From Olleya sp. Bg11-27 (lineage in GTDB: Bacteria; Bacteroidota; Bacteroidia; Flavobacteriales; Flavobacteriaceae): DNA of 64,000 bases. Position 1 is the first letter of the stretch. Every line of letters starts with the position of its first letter. Position numbers and translations under genes: made by a program. The notes under the pieces are model-generated. The model was not told where the DNA came from, did no database searches, and saw nothing but the letters and a program-made list of their open reading frames with translations. The stretch lies in NCBI RefSeq assembly GCF_002831645.1, contig NZ_CP025117.1, positions 1 to 64,000 of the forward strand. The letters run 5' to 3'. This document shows, piece by piece, positions 18,711 to 27,574 of this stretch.

Positions 18711-18745
18711 AATTGATACCTCTCAAAATATATTCCAATTTACGC

Positions 18746-18753
18746 TATCTTTG
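18746..18753 (+). promoter_or_regulatory. -7 box four bases before ATG (leaderless?)
   Basis: TATCTTTG is followed by TGAT and then the ATG at 18758. The predicted transcription start falls at or next to the A of ATG, leaving no room for a ribosome-binding site. Confidence 0.55.
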
Positions 18754-18757
18754 TGAT

Positions 18758-18925
18758 ATGAAGAAGATAATTCCTATAGAAGACGGCGATTACTACTTAA
18801 CACCTGAAGGTTATCGTTGTTTTACAGAGCAATACCATTTAAAAAGAGGCTATTGCTGCGAAAGTGGTTGCAGACATTGTCCTTATGGATTTAATGCCAA
18901 AACAAACTCAATTAAAAAAAATTAA
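18758..18925 (+). CDS. DUF5522 small Cys-rich protein (55 aa)
   Basis: The protein has 55 residues with no signal peptide. It reads DYYLTPEGYRCFTEQYHLKRGYCCESGCRHCPYG. Cysteines 33, 34, 38 and 41 form CC-x3-C-x2-C, a probable metal- or Fe-S-binding site, and the region matches DUF5522. Function is unknown. I start it at ATG 18758; an upstream in-frame start at 18713 would lie before the promoter box. hutU begins 14 bases after its stop, so the two are co-transcribed. Confidence 0.8.
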   Translation: MKKIIPIEDGDYYLTPEGYRCFTEQYHLKRGYCCESGCRHCPYGFNAKTNSIKKN

Positions 18926-18939
18926 AGTCAATATACATT

Positions 18940-20925
18940 ATGACATTTAAAGATCAAATACTAGAAGGTATCCCAAACCAATTACCAGAACCAAAACCTT
19001 TTGACGCTTCCATTAACCATGCCCCAAAACGGAAAGCCATTTTAAGTGACACGGAAACAAAATTAGCTCTAAAAAATGCGCTGCGTTATTTTGACAAAAA
19101 ACACCATAGTACATTATTACCTGAATTTAAAACAGAACTAGAAGCTTACGGACGTATTTACATGTACCGTTTTAGACCTGACTACAAGATTTATGCTAGA
19201 CCAATTTCTGAATATCCTGCTCAATCAAAACAAGCTGCTGCTATCATGTTAATGATACAAAACAACTTAGATTATGCTGTTGCACAACACCCACACGAAT
19301 TGATTACCTATGGTGGAAATGGTGGTGTGTTTTCTAATTGGGCACAATACTTATTAACTATGAAGTATTTGGCAGAGATGAATGACCAGCAAACATTAAC
19401 CATGTATTCTGGACATCCAATGGGAGTATTCCCTTCCCATAAAGACGCACCAAGAGTTGTGGTTACAAACGGAATGATGATACCCAACTATTCCAAACCT
19501 GATGATTGGGAAAAATTTAATGCATTAGGAGTAACACAATATGGTCAAATGACAGCTGGTAGTTATATGTATATCGGCCCGCAAGGAATTGTGCATGGTA
19601 CTACAATTACCGCTTTAAATGCTTTTAGAAAAATAAAAAAAGACCCTAAAGGACACCTTTTTGTAACCTCTGGTTTAGGAGGTATGTCTGGCGCACAACC
19701 TAAAGCTGGAAATATTGCTGGTTGTATTACAGTTTGCGCAGAAGTCAACCCAAAAATCACACAAGTCCGACTAGATCAAGGTTGGATTGATGAGAAGATT
19801 ACAGACCTAGAACAATTAGTCCTGCGTGTTACTAAGGCTAAAGCCAAAAAAGAAACTGTTTCTATTGCTTACTTAGGAAACATAGTTGATGTATGGGAAG
19901 CTTTTGATCAGGCTAATATACATATAGACATAGGTAGTGATCAAACATCATTACATAATCCTTGGGCTGGAGGATATTATCCAGTCGGTATAACTTTTGA
20001 TGAAGCCAATCTAATGATGGCTAATTCCCCTGAGTTATTTAAAGAAAAAGTTCAACTCACCTTACGCAGACATGCTACTGCAATAAATAAACATACGGCA
20101 AAAGGAACTTACTTCTTTGATTATGGTAATGCCTTTTTATTAGAAGCCTCTCGAGCAGGTGCCGATATAATGGCTGAAAATGGTATTGACTTTAGATACC
20201 CTAGCTATGTGCAAGATATTATGGGACCTATGTGTTTTGATTATGGTTTTGGGCCTTTTAGATGGGTTTGCGCCTCAGGAAAACCAGAGGATTTAGCAAA
20301 AACAGACCAAATCGCTTGTAATGTTTTAGAAGAAATAAAGAAACATTCGCCAGAAGAAATCCAACAGCAGATGGCTGATAATATCCAATGGATTAAAGGT
20401 GCACAAGATAACAAATTAGTTGTAGGCTCTCAAGCTAGAATATTATATGCAGATGCTGAAGGGCGCATGAAAATTGCAGAAGCATTTAACCAAGCTATTA
20501 AGAATGGTGAGATTGATACTATAATACTGGGTCGTGATCATCATGATGTATCTGGAACGGATAGTCCCTATCGTGAGACCTCTAATATTTATGATGGCTC
20601 AAGATTTACAGCAGATATGGCAATACAAAACGTTATTGGTGATAGTTTTAGAGGAGCGACTTGGGTAAGTATCCATAATGGTGGTGGCGTTGGTTGGGGA
20701 GAAGTTATTAATGGAGGGTTTGGTATGGTTCTTGATGGTAGTATAGAAGCATCAAAAAGATTAAAACAAATGCTATTTTGGGATGTTAATAATGGTATTT
20801 CTAGACGAAGCTGGGCTAGAAATGACGAGGCTATTTTTGCTATAAAACGCGCAATGGATGCTGAGCCTAATTTAAAAGTAACATTACCTAATCTAGTCGA
20901 TGATGATTTATTGAATTCACTTTAA
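18940..20925 (+). CDS. hutU: Urocanate hydratase
   Basis: The enzyme has 661 residues. It converts urocanate to imidazolone propionate, the second step of histidine degradation, using tightly bound NAD+. Marks: YGGNGGVFSNWAQY (active-site/NAD region), MYSGHPMGVFPS, TSGLGGMSGAQPKAG, DQTSLHNPW and DHHDVSGTDSPYRET. It is about 100 residues longer than the Pseudomonas/Bacillus enzymes (about 555); I take this as the longer Bacteroidota form. hutH, hutI and hutG are not nearby. It follows a DUF5522 gene and is followed 12 bases later by a DUF4136 lipoprotein. Confidence 0.93.
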   Translation: MTFKDQILEGIPNQLPEPKPFDASINHAPKRKAILSDTETKLALKNALRYFDKKHHSTLLPEFKTELEAYGRIYMYRFRPDYKIYARPISEYPAQSKQAAAIMLMIQNNLDYAVAQHPHELITYGGNGGVFSNWAQYLLTMKYLAEMNDQQTLTMYSGHPMGVFPSHKDAPRVVVTNGMMIPNYSKPDDWEKFNALGVTQYGQMTAGSYMYIGPQGIVHGTTITALNAFRKIKKDPKGHLFVTSGLGGMSGAQPKAGNIAGCITVCAEVNPKITQVRLDQGWIDEKITDLEQLVLRVTKAKAKKETVSIAYLGNIVDVWEAFDQANIHIDIGSDQTSLHNPWAGGYYPVGITFDEANLMMANSPELFKEKVQLTLRRHATAINKHTAKGTYFFDYGNAFLLEASRAGADIMAENGIDFRYPSYVQDIMGPMCFDYGFGPFRWVCASGKPEDLAKTDQIACNVLEEIKKHSPEEIQQQMADNIQWIKGAQDNKLVVGSQARILYADAEGRMKIAEAFNQAIKNGEIDTIILGRDHHDVSGTDSPYRETSNIYDGSRFTADMAIQNVIGDSFRGATWVSIHNGGGVGWGEVINGGFGMVLDGSIEASKRLKQMLFWDVNNGISRRSWARNDEAIFAIKRAMDAEPNLKVTLPNLVDDDLLNSL

Positions 20926-20937
20926 AACAATAACGCT

Positions 20938-21483
20938 ATGAAAAAAATTATTAAATTTTTACCGATTGTGTTAGTGGCACTTGCACTAACATCATGCAGC
21001 TCTGTTAAAGTAGCTGCAGATTATGACAAAGCTGTAAACTTTGACAATTACAAAACTTTTGCTTTTTTTAAATCAGGAATTGACAAAGCTGAGATTAGTG
21101 ATTTGGATAAACGCAGAATCTTACGCGCTATCGAATCGGAATTATTAGCTAAAGGCTTTACTAAATCTGAAAATCCCGATGTACTGGTTAGTATTTTTAC
21201 AAAATCTAATCAACGTGTAGATGTGTACAACAACTCTTGGGGCGCAGGAGCTTGGGGTTGGGGAGGACCACGCTGGGGATGGGGTTGGAATTCGCAACCA
21301 AATATATCAACATCGACTCAAGGTGTCTTATTTGTTGATTTAATTGATGCCAATAAAAAAGAATTAGTTTGGCAAGGCCAAGGTACTGGCTACCTCTCTA
21401 AAAACGTCGAGAAAAAAGAAGAGCGCATTGTAGAATTCGTATCTAAGATTATGGAGAAATATCCTCCAGGAATAACCAAATAA
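20938..21483 (+). CDS. DUF4136 lipoprotein
   Basis: The protein has 181 residues. A lipoprotein signal ends ALTSC (Cys20). The mature part matches DUF4136: VAADYDKAVNFDNYKTFAF near the start, 'I-x-x-x-L-x-x-K-G-F-x-K-S-E-N-P-D-V-L-V' in the middle, and WQGQGTGYLSKN with a C-terminal 'KIMEKYPP'. A Trp/Gly-rich loop (WGAGAWGWGGPRWGWGW, about 101-117) sits before the last strands. Function unknown; outer-membrane or periplasmic. It is 12 bases after hutU and ends in a terminator. Confidence 0.8.
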   Translation: MKKIIKFLPIVLVALALTSCSSVKVAADYDKAVNFDNYKTFAFFKSGIDKAEISDLDKRRILRAIESELLAKGFTKSENPDVLVSIFTKSNQRVDVYNNSWGAGAWGWGGPRWGWGWNSQPNISTSTQGVLFVDLIDANKKELVWQGQGTGYLSKNVEKKEERIVEFVSKIMEKYPPGITK

Positions 21484-21562
21484 AAAACAAAATTAGACGA
21501 CGTCGAAGACATAATAGGTTTACCATTAAGCCTTTCAACTGTATTCTACAAAATCTTATTAT

Positions 21563-21599
21563 AAAAAAGCGGCCACTTGATAAAGTAGTCGCTTTTTTA
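21563..21599 (+). terminator. Rho-independent terminator
   Basis: AAAAAAGCG...CGCTTTTTTA hairpin with an inner ACTT/AAGT pairing; some mismatches. It ends the DUF5522-hutU-DUF4136 unit. Confidence 0.75.
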
Positions 21600-21940
21600 T
21601 ATTTAAAACAAATAGCACTCATTTATGTCTCCGCACTTTAGCTCCACCCTTTTTTAAATAATTACCTCGCTAGATAACACCCCCTTCATCTCCATTGGTA
21701 TATAACGGAATAGTAATACTGCTATTTAATACTAAATTACTTATTACATTATTAACCTTTGACCTTTCTACTTTGACAACTCAGATCATTTATACTATTT
21801 TAACTCCACACCAATGCAACTACACCTCTTAACAATCCTATAACCTCAAATCCATTGTCTTCATACTTCTCTATAGTAAACTTATAAGTTTTACTACTTG
21901 TAATACAAAACAACACTATCAAAATAAGCCTAAAACAAAA
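21600..21940. other. Gene-poor stretch, possible coding remnants
   Basis: No intact gene. On the minus strand two stop-to-stop frames look protein-like: one encoding ...TYKFTIEKYEDNGFEVIGLL... (stop at about 21809) and one encoding ...NSSITIPLYTNGDEGGVI (stop at about 21672). Neither has an ATG or ribosome-binding site at its start. They may be the decayed C-terminus of a lost gene or a TTG-started small ORF, or chance frames in AT-rich DNA. Confidence 0.3.
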
Positions 21941-21972
21941 AGCCCTTAAAACTTACGCTTTAAGGGCTATTT
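21941..21972 (-). terminator. Terminator of the M1 peptidase operon
   Basis: AGCCCTTAAA (21941-21950) pairs with TTTAAGGGCT (21960-21969); on the minus strand the stem is followed by TTTTTGTTTT. It lies 20-50 bases after the peptidase stop. Confidence 0.85.
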
Positions 21973-21991
21973 AATATTTAAAAACGACTAC

Positions 21992-24304
21992 TTAGTTTTT
22001 GTTTTTCTCTTTAAAGTTATCAAACTCGCTAGCTTTCATTTCTCTTGGCCATGAGTTGTTAGAAGTATCAACATCTGCAGTTTCTAATTTAGGATCTACA
22101 GTAATATTAACAATCTCTTTTTCGGTTGCTAAAGTCTTACTTACTTCTTTATCATTAAGTCTCCAAATTTGCGCTGGATACGTTTCGGTTTTTGATGTTC
22201 CATCTGAATACGTATACTCAACAATAATTGGCATAACTAACCCACCTGGCTTTTCAAAAGTCACTTTATAAAAGAATTTAGGTTCTTTTATTTTTGCACG
22301 TTCTTCTGCTGTAAAGTTATCCATAACATATTCATTTAATGTTGCAGAATTCTCTAAAGCCGTTTTCCCTTTTAGTTTATCATCAAAATCTTCACTTCCT
22401 TCTTCTACAAAAAAGACTAAAGGCGGCAAATCGCTTAACTTCATTCCTCTTTGTTCTGCAATTTTCTTAATTTCCGCATTAGGCTCATTAGACACATAAT
22501 ACTTTTTTACATCTTTAACTCCGATATCAACATAATCTGTTGTATAAAACCAACCTCTCCAATACCAATCTAAATCAACTGCTGATGCATCTTCCATTGT
22601 TCGGAAGAAATCTTCTGGTGTAGGGTGCTTAAACATCCAACGTTGTGCGTATTCTCTAAAAGCATAGTCAAACAACTCATGCCCCATTACTGTTTCACGT
22701 AAAATATTAAGCGCTGTTCCTGGCTTACTATAAGCGTTATTACCAAATTGGTACGTATTTAATCCTTTAGTCATAATAGGAGCAATATAATCTTGATCTC
22801 CTCCCATATATCTTACAATATTTGCTGCAGGTCCACGACGTGATGGATATGCCGTTTGCCCTTCAGATAATGCCGCAGGATACCATTTACCAAAATCTTG
22901 TTCTGCTACATATTGTACAAATGTATTTAATCCTTCATCCATCCAAGTCCATTGACGTTCGTCACTATTTACAATCATAGGAAAAAAGTTATGTCCTACT
23001 TCATGAATAATTACAGACATCATTCCAAACTTAGTTCTATCACTATAGTTTCCATCTTTATCTGGACGACCATAATTCCAACAAATCATTGGATATTCCA
23101 TTCCTTGCTCTTTAGCATGAACTGATATTGCTTTATGATAAGGATAATCAAAAGTCATACGAGAGTAAGACTTTAAAGTACTTGCTACTGCTTTAGTTGA
23201 CCATTGTTCCCATAATGGATTTCCTTCTTTACCATATAAAGATACAGCCATTACATCTTTACCTCCAATCTTAACGCTCATCATGTCCCAGATATATCGT
23301 CTTGACGTGGCAAAACCAAAGTCACGTACATTTTCTGCATATAACTTCCATGTTTTAGTCTTTGTTGCTTTTGTACTTAACTTAGCAATAGCTTCGTCCT
23401 GTGTTACAATAACAACAGGCTCGTCATAAGATGTTTTTGCTTGTTCGTAACGCTTCATCATGTCTTTTGAAAAGACCTCTTTTCTATTCGTCAATTTCCC
23501 TGTTCCATCTAAAATATGATCTTCAGGAACGGTAATATTTACTTCAAAATTACCGAAAGGTAATGCAAACTCATCACGCCCCCAGAACTGAGAATTTTGC
23601 CAGCCTTCCACATCATTATACACTGCCATTCTTGGGTAGAATTGTGCAATAACATAAGCTCTATTATCATCTTCAGGAAAATACTCATAACCTGAACGCC
23701 CTCTGCCATTTACGTGGTCATTAATGTTATACCACCATTTGATTGAAAATGAAAATGAGTCTCCCGACTTTAAAGCTGTTGGCATTTCAACACGCATCAT
23801 CGTACGATTAATCATATGTGGTAGTGCACGACCTTTACTGTCTTTTACTTCTTGAATATTAAATCCTCCATCAAAAGCTTCTGTCAAATAACTATTTGTA
23901 AAACTACCTGGTGTAGTTGCTGGTTGCGCAGCATCATCACCTATTAATGGTGTCTTAGAATCTTTAGCACGCATGTTTTGATCTAACTGAACCCATAAAT
24001 AACTTAAATTATCTGGAGAATTGTTAGTATACGTAATGGTTTCGTAACCTGATAATTTTGCATTGACATCATCAAGTTGTAAGTCCATTTTGTAATCCGC
24101 TTGCTGCTGGTAATAAGCTGCACCTGGAGCTCCTGAAGCTGCTCTATACATATTAGGCGTTGAAAACTCTTCATACAACTGCTTAAACTTGTTGTTATTT
24201 GTGTGACCCGGTTGACGCTCTTTCTGGTCTTCCTTTTGGTCTTGCGCAAAGGCACTTACAGACACGAAAAGTGCCGAAAGAAATAGATACTTTAATTTTT
24301 TCAT
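21992..24304 (-). CDS. Secreted M1-family metallopeptidase
   Basis: The protein has 770 residues. A signal peptide (cleavage near SAFAQ, 20) leads to a gluzincin aminopeptidase fold. Zinc ligands are His434 and His438 in HEVGHNFFP and Glu457 in WMDEGLNTF; Glu435 is the catalytic base. The exopeptidase GAMEN loop is not conserved in the usual form, so the substrate may be peptides or a specific protein. It is probably periplasmic or surface exposed. The start is ATG with a 64-base gap from DUF6702. It is the last gene of a leftward module with DUF6702 and two regulatory-domain proteins. Confidence 0.85.
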   Translation of the reverse strand: MKKLKYLFLSALFVSVSAFAQDQKEDQKERQPGHTNNNKFKQLYEEFSTPNMYRAASGAPGAAYYQQQADYKMDLQLDDVNAKLSGYETITYTNNSPDNLSYLWVQLDQNMRAKDSKTPLIGDDAAQPATTPGSFTNSYLTEAFDGGFNIQEVKDSKGRALPHMINRTMMRVEMPTALKSGDSFSFSIKWWYNINDHVNGRGRSGYEYFPEDDNRAYVIAQFYPRMAVYNDVEGWQNSQFWGRDEFALPFGNFEVNITVPEDHILDGTGKLTNRKEVFSKDMMKRYEQAKTSYDEPVVIVTQDEAIAKLSTKATKTKTWKLYAENVRDFGFATSRRYIWDMMSVKIGGKDVMAVSLYGKEGNPLWEQWSTKAVASTLKSYSRMTFDYPYHKAISVHAKEQGMEYPMICWNYGRPDKDGNYSDRTKFGMMSVIIHEVGHNFFPMIVNSDERQWTWMDEGLNTFVQYVAEQDFGKWYPAALSEGQTAYPSRRGPAANIVRYMGGDQDYIAPIMTKGLNTYQFGNNAYSKPGTALNILRETVMGHELFDYAFREYAQRWMFKHPTPEDFFRTMEDASAVDLDWYWRGWFYTTDYVDIGVKDVKKYYVSNEPNAEIKKIAEQRGMKLSDLPPLVFFVEEGSEDFDDKLKGKTALENSATLNEYVMDNFTAEERAKIKEPKFFYKVTFEKPGGLVMPIIVEYTYSDGTSKTETYPAQIWRLNDKEVSKTLATEKEIVNITVDPKLETADVDTSNNSWPREMKASEFDNFKEKNKN

Positions 24305-24368
24305 TTGTGAGTGGTTGTTACTTTAAGGTCGTCAATTTAACAAAAATTAATGTTGACTACATCGTTTA

Positions 24369-24869
24369 TTAAAAGTTTAACAAACCTTTATCTTTCTCAG
24401 GGATTAAAACAAAAGTTTTGTTTTTACCATTTATATTATTTCTGACAATATTTTTTTGATCATCAAAAATATCAAATAAAACTTTGTTTTGAATTTCAAA
24501 ACTTTTGATTGAAGACACATTTTCTATTTCTAGAAAACAACGCATAATGTCCTCATCATACTCTTTTCCTATAAAAGATAAAGCTTTTGGCTCTCCGTTA
24601 ATATTGATCATTATTTTTTGCGAAAGATACTTTTTAATATAACCATCAATTACAGCTTCATCTTGACCATCGTTTAAAGTTATATTTTCATCATAACGTT
24701 TACGAAGTAATTTCTCAAAATCGTCAACAAAGATTCTAGATATAATTTGCACCGATTGTTTATCCTTAGCATATTCAATCTGCGTTATACTTACATAATA
24801 TTTATGTACCGAATTAAAGGCAAATAGCGAAAAAAGACTAAGAAACAACAGATATTTAAATGCTTTCAT
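24369..24869 (-). CDS. DUF6702 protein
   Basis: The protein has 166 residues. An N-terminal hydrophobic stretch (about 5-20) is followed by HKYYVSITQIEYAKDKQSVQIISRIFVDDFEKLLR. This is the signature start of DUF6702, a family of small secreted Bacteroidota proteins of unknown function. It would be periplasmic or membrane-tethered by its signal. It sits between the regulatory-domain pair and the M1 peptidase, all on the same strand, an order I recall from other flavobacteria. A partnership with the peptidase is inference. Confidence 0.75.
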   Translation of the reverse strand: MKAFKYLLFLSLFSLFAFNSVHKYYVSITQIEYAKDKQSVQIISRIFVDDFEKLLRKRYDENITLNDGQDEAVIDGYIKKYLSQKIMININGEPKALSFIGKEYDEDIMRCFLEIENVSSIKSFEIQNKVLFDIFDDQKNIVRNNINGKNKTFVLIPEKDKGLLNF

Positions 24870-24930
24870 GATATGATATTATAATTACAAACTTAATAGA
24901 TTAGTTACAAAAAGTATTCCAAATACTATT

Positions 24931-25698
24931 TTATTCTTTAGCCTTTAAGTTTTGATTGTACTGTTCTAATTTCTTTTTAAAAAAAGCAAAAGCCTCTAAG
25001 TTACTTTTAGAACATACCTTCCTAAAATCAGGATCTTCTTGAACAAAATAAAAAAACTCTACATGATACTTTTGCTCTAAAGGATTAGCATCAAAAAAAT
25101 CGATAGATAAATCGTTTTTTAATCTTGCCAACAATGCATCATCATTTTCTAGCTGAATCATTTCCTTCAACTTTTTAGTCCTTCCAGAAATTGCATTTAG
25201 AATTGGATTTAAAGGTATAAATCCACCTCCAGTAGTTGCCTCAAATAAACGTCTCTCAGATTGTGTTTTTTGCTTGCCTATATAACCAGGAATACCGACG
25301 TTATAAAAATTGATTACAGGTTTTGCTTCTGAATTAGAAACATCATCTATCAAGTTTCCGGACAAAGGTTGTACTAAAAACACTTCGTCCAACTCGTTAA
25401 CAAAAGTCTCCAATGTAACTTGTAATGCTTTTGAAGCTATATTTTCTTCACTTACAACCTTAAATAAAGTTTTATATTGAACGGCAGAAAAAATAACAGT
25501 ATCGTTTAGTTTAGCTGAAATAGAGAATACACCATCACTATTTGATGTTGCACTAGTCAATGAAGTCTTGTTTAACACATGTATCCCTTCAACATCTTCA
25601 TCTCCTAAGATAGTCCCTGACAACCCAATTTTCTGAGCCTGAGCATAATGAAAAACACATAGAATAATTACGTTTAAAAATAATTTATTCTTTTTCAA
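24931..25698 (-). CDS. Carboxypeptidase-regulatory-domain protein, paralog B
   Basis: The protein has 255 residues. It has a signal peptide (..HYAQAQ, about 21) and then a beta-sandwich of the carboxypeptidase-D regulatory type (VEGIHVLNKTSLTSATSNSDGVFSISAKLNDTVIFSAVQY, about 35-76), the domain often found at the N-terminus of TonB-dependent receptors. The C-terminal 150 residues are helical, of unknown function, and not receptor-like. It shares architecture with the upstream gene and overlaps it by 14 bases. The pair arose by tandem duplication, in my reading. Confidence 0.7.
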   Translation of the reverse strand: MKKNKLFLNVIILCVFHYAQAQKIGLSGTILGDEDVEGIHVLNKTSLTSATSNSDGVFSISAKLNDTVIFSAVQYKTLFKVVSEENIASKALQVTLETFVNELDEVFLVQPLSGNLIDDVSNSEAKPVINFYNVGIPGYIGKQKTQSERRLFEATTGGGFIPLNPILNAISGRTKKLKEMIQLENDDALLARLKNDLSIDFFDANPLEQKYHVEFFYFVQEDPDFRKVCSKSNLEAFAFFKKKLEQYNQNLKAKE

Positions 25699-26497
25699 CA
25701 GTTGCTTTTAAAAATTCTTGACTTTGCGCATTAAGATGTTCTATTAACTGCATTTCTTTACCCTTTTTTAGTAGATTAACATCAAAATCGTTAACTTGAA
25801 CATAAGCTATAAAAGCCTCTACTTGATCCTCGGGCACTTTAAAGTTTATAGTATAATAATCATGATTATAAATATCTCCTAATGTTGTAAATTCCCGTTC
25901 TGTAGATACAGTATTATCGCGTTTACTCTTATCTTTTTTCTTAAATAACAACCCAACTAACCCCCCTAAAATAGCCACACCATCTGCCTGGTATCTTATT
26001 CTTTCGTTTTGACTCATGGCAGCCAAGTTTTCAACTTTACTATATTCGTCATCTGCAAACTCGTAAAAACTAATATCGTTAACTCCAAAGTAAATAGCAT
26101 CCATGTCAGGATTATATGTTTCTACATTTGTAACGTCTTCTTTTAAAAACCCAGTCAAATTGTAAGGCAAAATAACAACTTCATCTAGCTTATTAACTTG
26201 TTCTACCAAATACACATTCATTTGCTTAGAATCAATAACTTCCTTTGCAACAACCACATTAAAATCCTTAAACTGAAGTGCTGACACACTAATTTTATCA
26301 TTCAACATTGTACTTATAGTAAATTCTCCTTTTTCGTCCGTTACAGTTCCTTTATTGGAAGACGAGTTGTAAATTGTTATTCCTTCAAGATCTGGAGAGT
26401 CGATAATAATTTTCCCCTTTACCTCAACTCGAGTAGAATCTTGAGCAGAAGTAAAACTAAAAGTTAATAATAAAAAGGCAATAAGATATGATTTCAT
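25685..26497 (-). CDS. Carboxypeptidase-regulatory-domain protein, paralog A
   Basis: The protein has 270 residues. It has a signal peptide (...FTSAQ, about 19) and a regulatory-type beta-sandwich (LEGITIYNSSSNKGTVTDEKGEFTISTMLNDKISVSALQF, about 36-75), then NELDEV-like 'VNKLDEVVILPYNLTGFL' just as in the downstream paralog ('VNELDEVFLVQPLSGNL'). The C-terminal half differs and includes a hydrophobic GGLVGLLFKKKDKSK patch. Function is unknown. It leads the module of paralog B, DUF6702 and the M1 peptidase. Confidence 0.7.
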   Translation of the reverse strand: MKSYLIAFLLLTFSFTSAQDSTRVEVKGKIIIDSPDLEGITIYNSSSNKGTVTDEKGEFTISTMLNDKISVSALQFKDFNVVVAKEVIDSKQMNVYLVEQVNKLDEVVILPYNLTGFLKEDVTNVETYNPDMDAIYFGVNDISFYEFADDEYSKVENLAAMSQNERIRYQADGVAILGGLVGLLFKKKDKSKRDNTVSTEREFTTLGDIYNHDYYTINFKVPEDQVEAFIAYVQVNDFDVNLLKKGKEMQLIEHLNAQSQEFLKATVEKE

Positions 26498-26606
26498 GTT
26501 GGTTGATTTTAGGTAAATTAAAAACTTTTAGTCTTAATTTCAATGTAAAGCCTCTATAATCTTTTGTTAAAAGCTTCTAATAACTAAATTTACAAAAACT
26601 ATACTT

Positions 26607-27314
26607 ATGAAACAATTATTAATCGCAAGTACTTCCACCCTACATTCTGGAGCATACTTGGACTATTTACTAGACGCTTTAAAAATTCATTTTAAAGATA
26701 TAAAAGACATTATTTTTATTCCGTATGCACGACCTAGCGGCATTTCTCACGACGATTACACACAAAAAGCATCAGAAGCTTTTGCCAAAATCAATATAAA
26801 CGTAACAGGCTTACACACCTTTAAAAACCCTGCTGAAGCTATAGCAAATGCAAAAGGGATATTTACAGGAGGCGGAAACACCTTTGTTTTAGTCAGCTCA
26901 TTATACAAACACCAATTATTAGCCCCCTTACAAGCAGCCATTAATAACGGAACGCCATACTTAGGAACTAGCGCAGGGAGCAACATCTGTGGATTAAATA
27001 TCCGCACAACCAACGATATGCCAATTGTATACCCTCCAAGTTTTAAAACATTAGGATTTGTCCCTTTTAATATCAACCCTCACTATTTAGACCCAGATAA
27101 TAATAGCACACACATGGGAGAAACTAGAGAAACTAGAATTAAAGAGTTTCATCAATTTAATACACAACCTGTAGTTGGATTACGCGAAGGTAGCTGGTTA
27201 GAGGTTAAAGGACAATCAATACAACTTAAAGGTGCATTGCACGCTCGAGTTTTTGAATATGACACAGAACCTTATGAAATAGAAACTGGCACATTTTTAA
27301 ATGAGTTGAAATAA
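26607..27314 (+). CDS. pepE: Dipeptidase E (S51, alpha-aspartyl dipeptidase)
   Basis: The protein has 235 residues and hydrolyses dipeptides with N-terminal aspartate. The nucleophile is Ser122 in the GTSAGSN elbow; FTGGGNTF (87-93) and NPHYLDPD with its His complete the family pattern. It has no signal peptide, so it is cytoplasmic. It stands alone between the leftward surface module and tRNA-Gly; I see no clear promoter box. Confidence 0.92.
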   Translation: MKQLLIASTSTLHSGAYLDYLLDALKIHFKDIKDIIFIPYARPSGISHDDYTQKASEAFAKININVTGLHTFKNPAEAIANAKGIFTGGGNTFVLVSSLYKHQLLAPLQAAINNGTPYLGTSAGSNICGLNIRTTNDMPIVYPPSFKTLGFVPFNINPHYLDPDNNSTHMGETRETRIKEFHQFNTQPVVGLREGSWLEVKGQSIQLKGALHARVFEYDTEPYEIETGTFLNELK

Positions 27315-27427
27315 CAAACTAAAAGTGTAAAAATGACTTTAATAAATCTACAAAACTGTCATTCCACAACTCCTCACGGGATTAACTACTTGAAAACAAA
27401 CATAAATACTACTTCATATTATTCCAT

Positions 27428-27460
27428 AAAAAAAGCTTCATCGTTATGATGAAGCTTTTA
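27428..27460 (-). terminator. Terminator of tRNA-Gly
   Basis: AAAGCTTCATC and GATGAAGCTTTT arms around GTTAT; on the minus strand it is followed by a T-run, immediately after the tRNA 3' end. Confidence 0.9.
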
Positions 27461-27461
27461 G

Positions 27462-27534
27462 AGCGAGAGACCAGGTTCGAACTGGCGACATTCAGCTTGG
27501 AAGGCTGACGCTCTACCAACTGAGCTACTCTCGC
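27462..27534 (-). tRNA. tRNA-Gly (anticodon TCC)
   Basis: Read on the minus strand: acceptor GCGAGAG (27534-27528) pairs with CTCTCGC (27469-27463), discriminator T. The D arm is AGCTCAGTTGGTAGAGC, the anticodon arm TCAGC-CTTCCAA-GCTGA, giving anticodon TCC, and the T arm contains GTTCGAAC. No CCA is encoded. The length is 73 bases with no extra variable arm. A promoter box lies 12 bases upstream and a terminator directly follows, so it is a single-gene unit. Confidence 0.97.
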
Positions 27535-27545
27535 ATTTCCGATGG

Positions 27546-27574
27546 CAAAGATACTACTTATTGTGGATATACAA
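27546..27574 (-). promoter_or_regulatory. Promoter of tRNA-Gly, TTG-N18-TATCTTTG
   Basis: Minus-strand TTG (27574-27572) and TATCTTTG (27553-27546) lie 11 bases upstream of the mature tRNA 5' end. Confidence 0.65.

Noticed and set aside
26756-27076. A 106-codon frame opposite pepE
   Set aside because: It is inside the catalytic part of pepE and without start signals.
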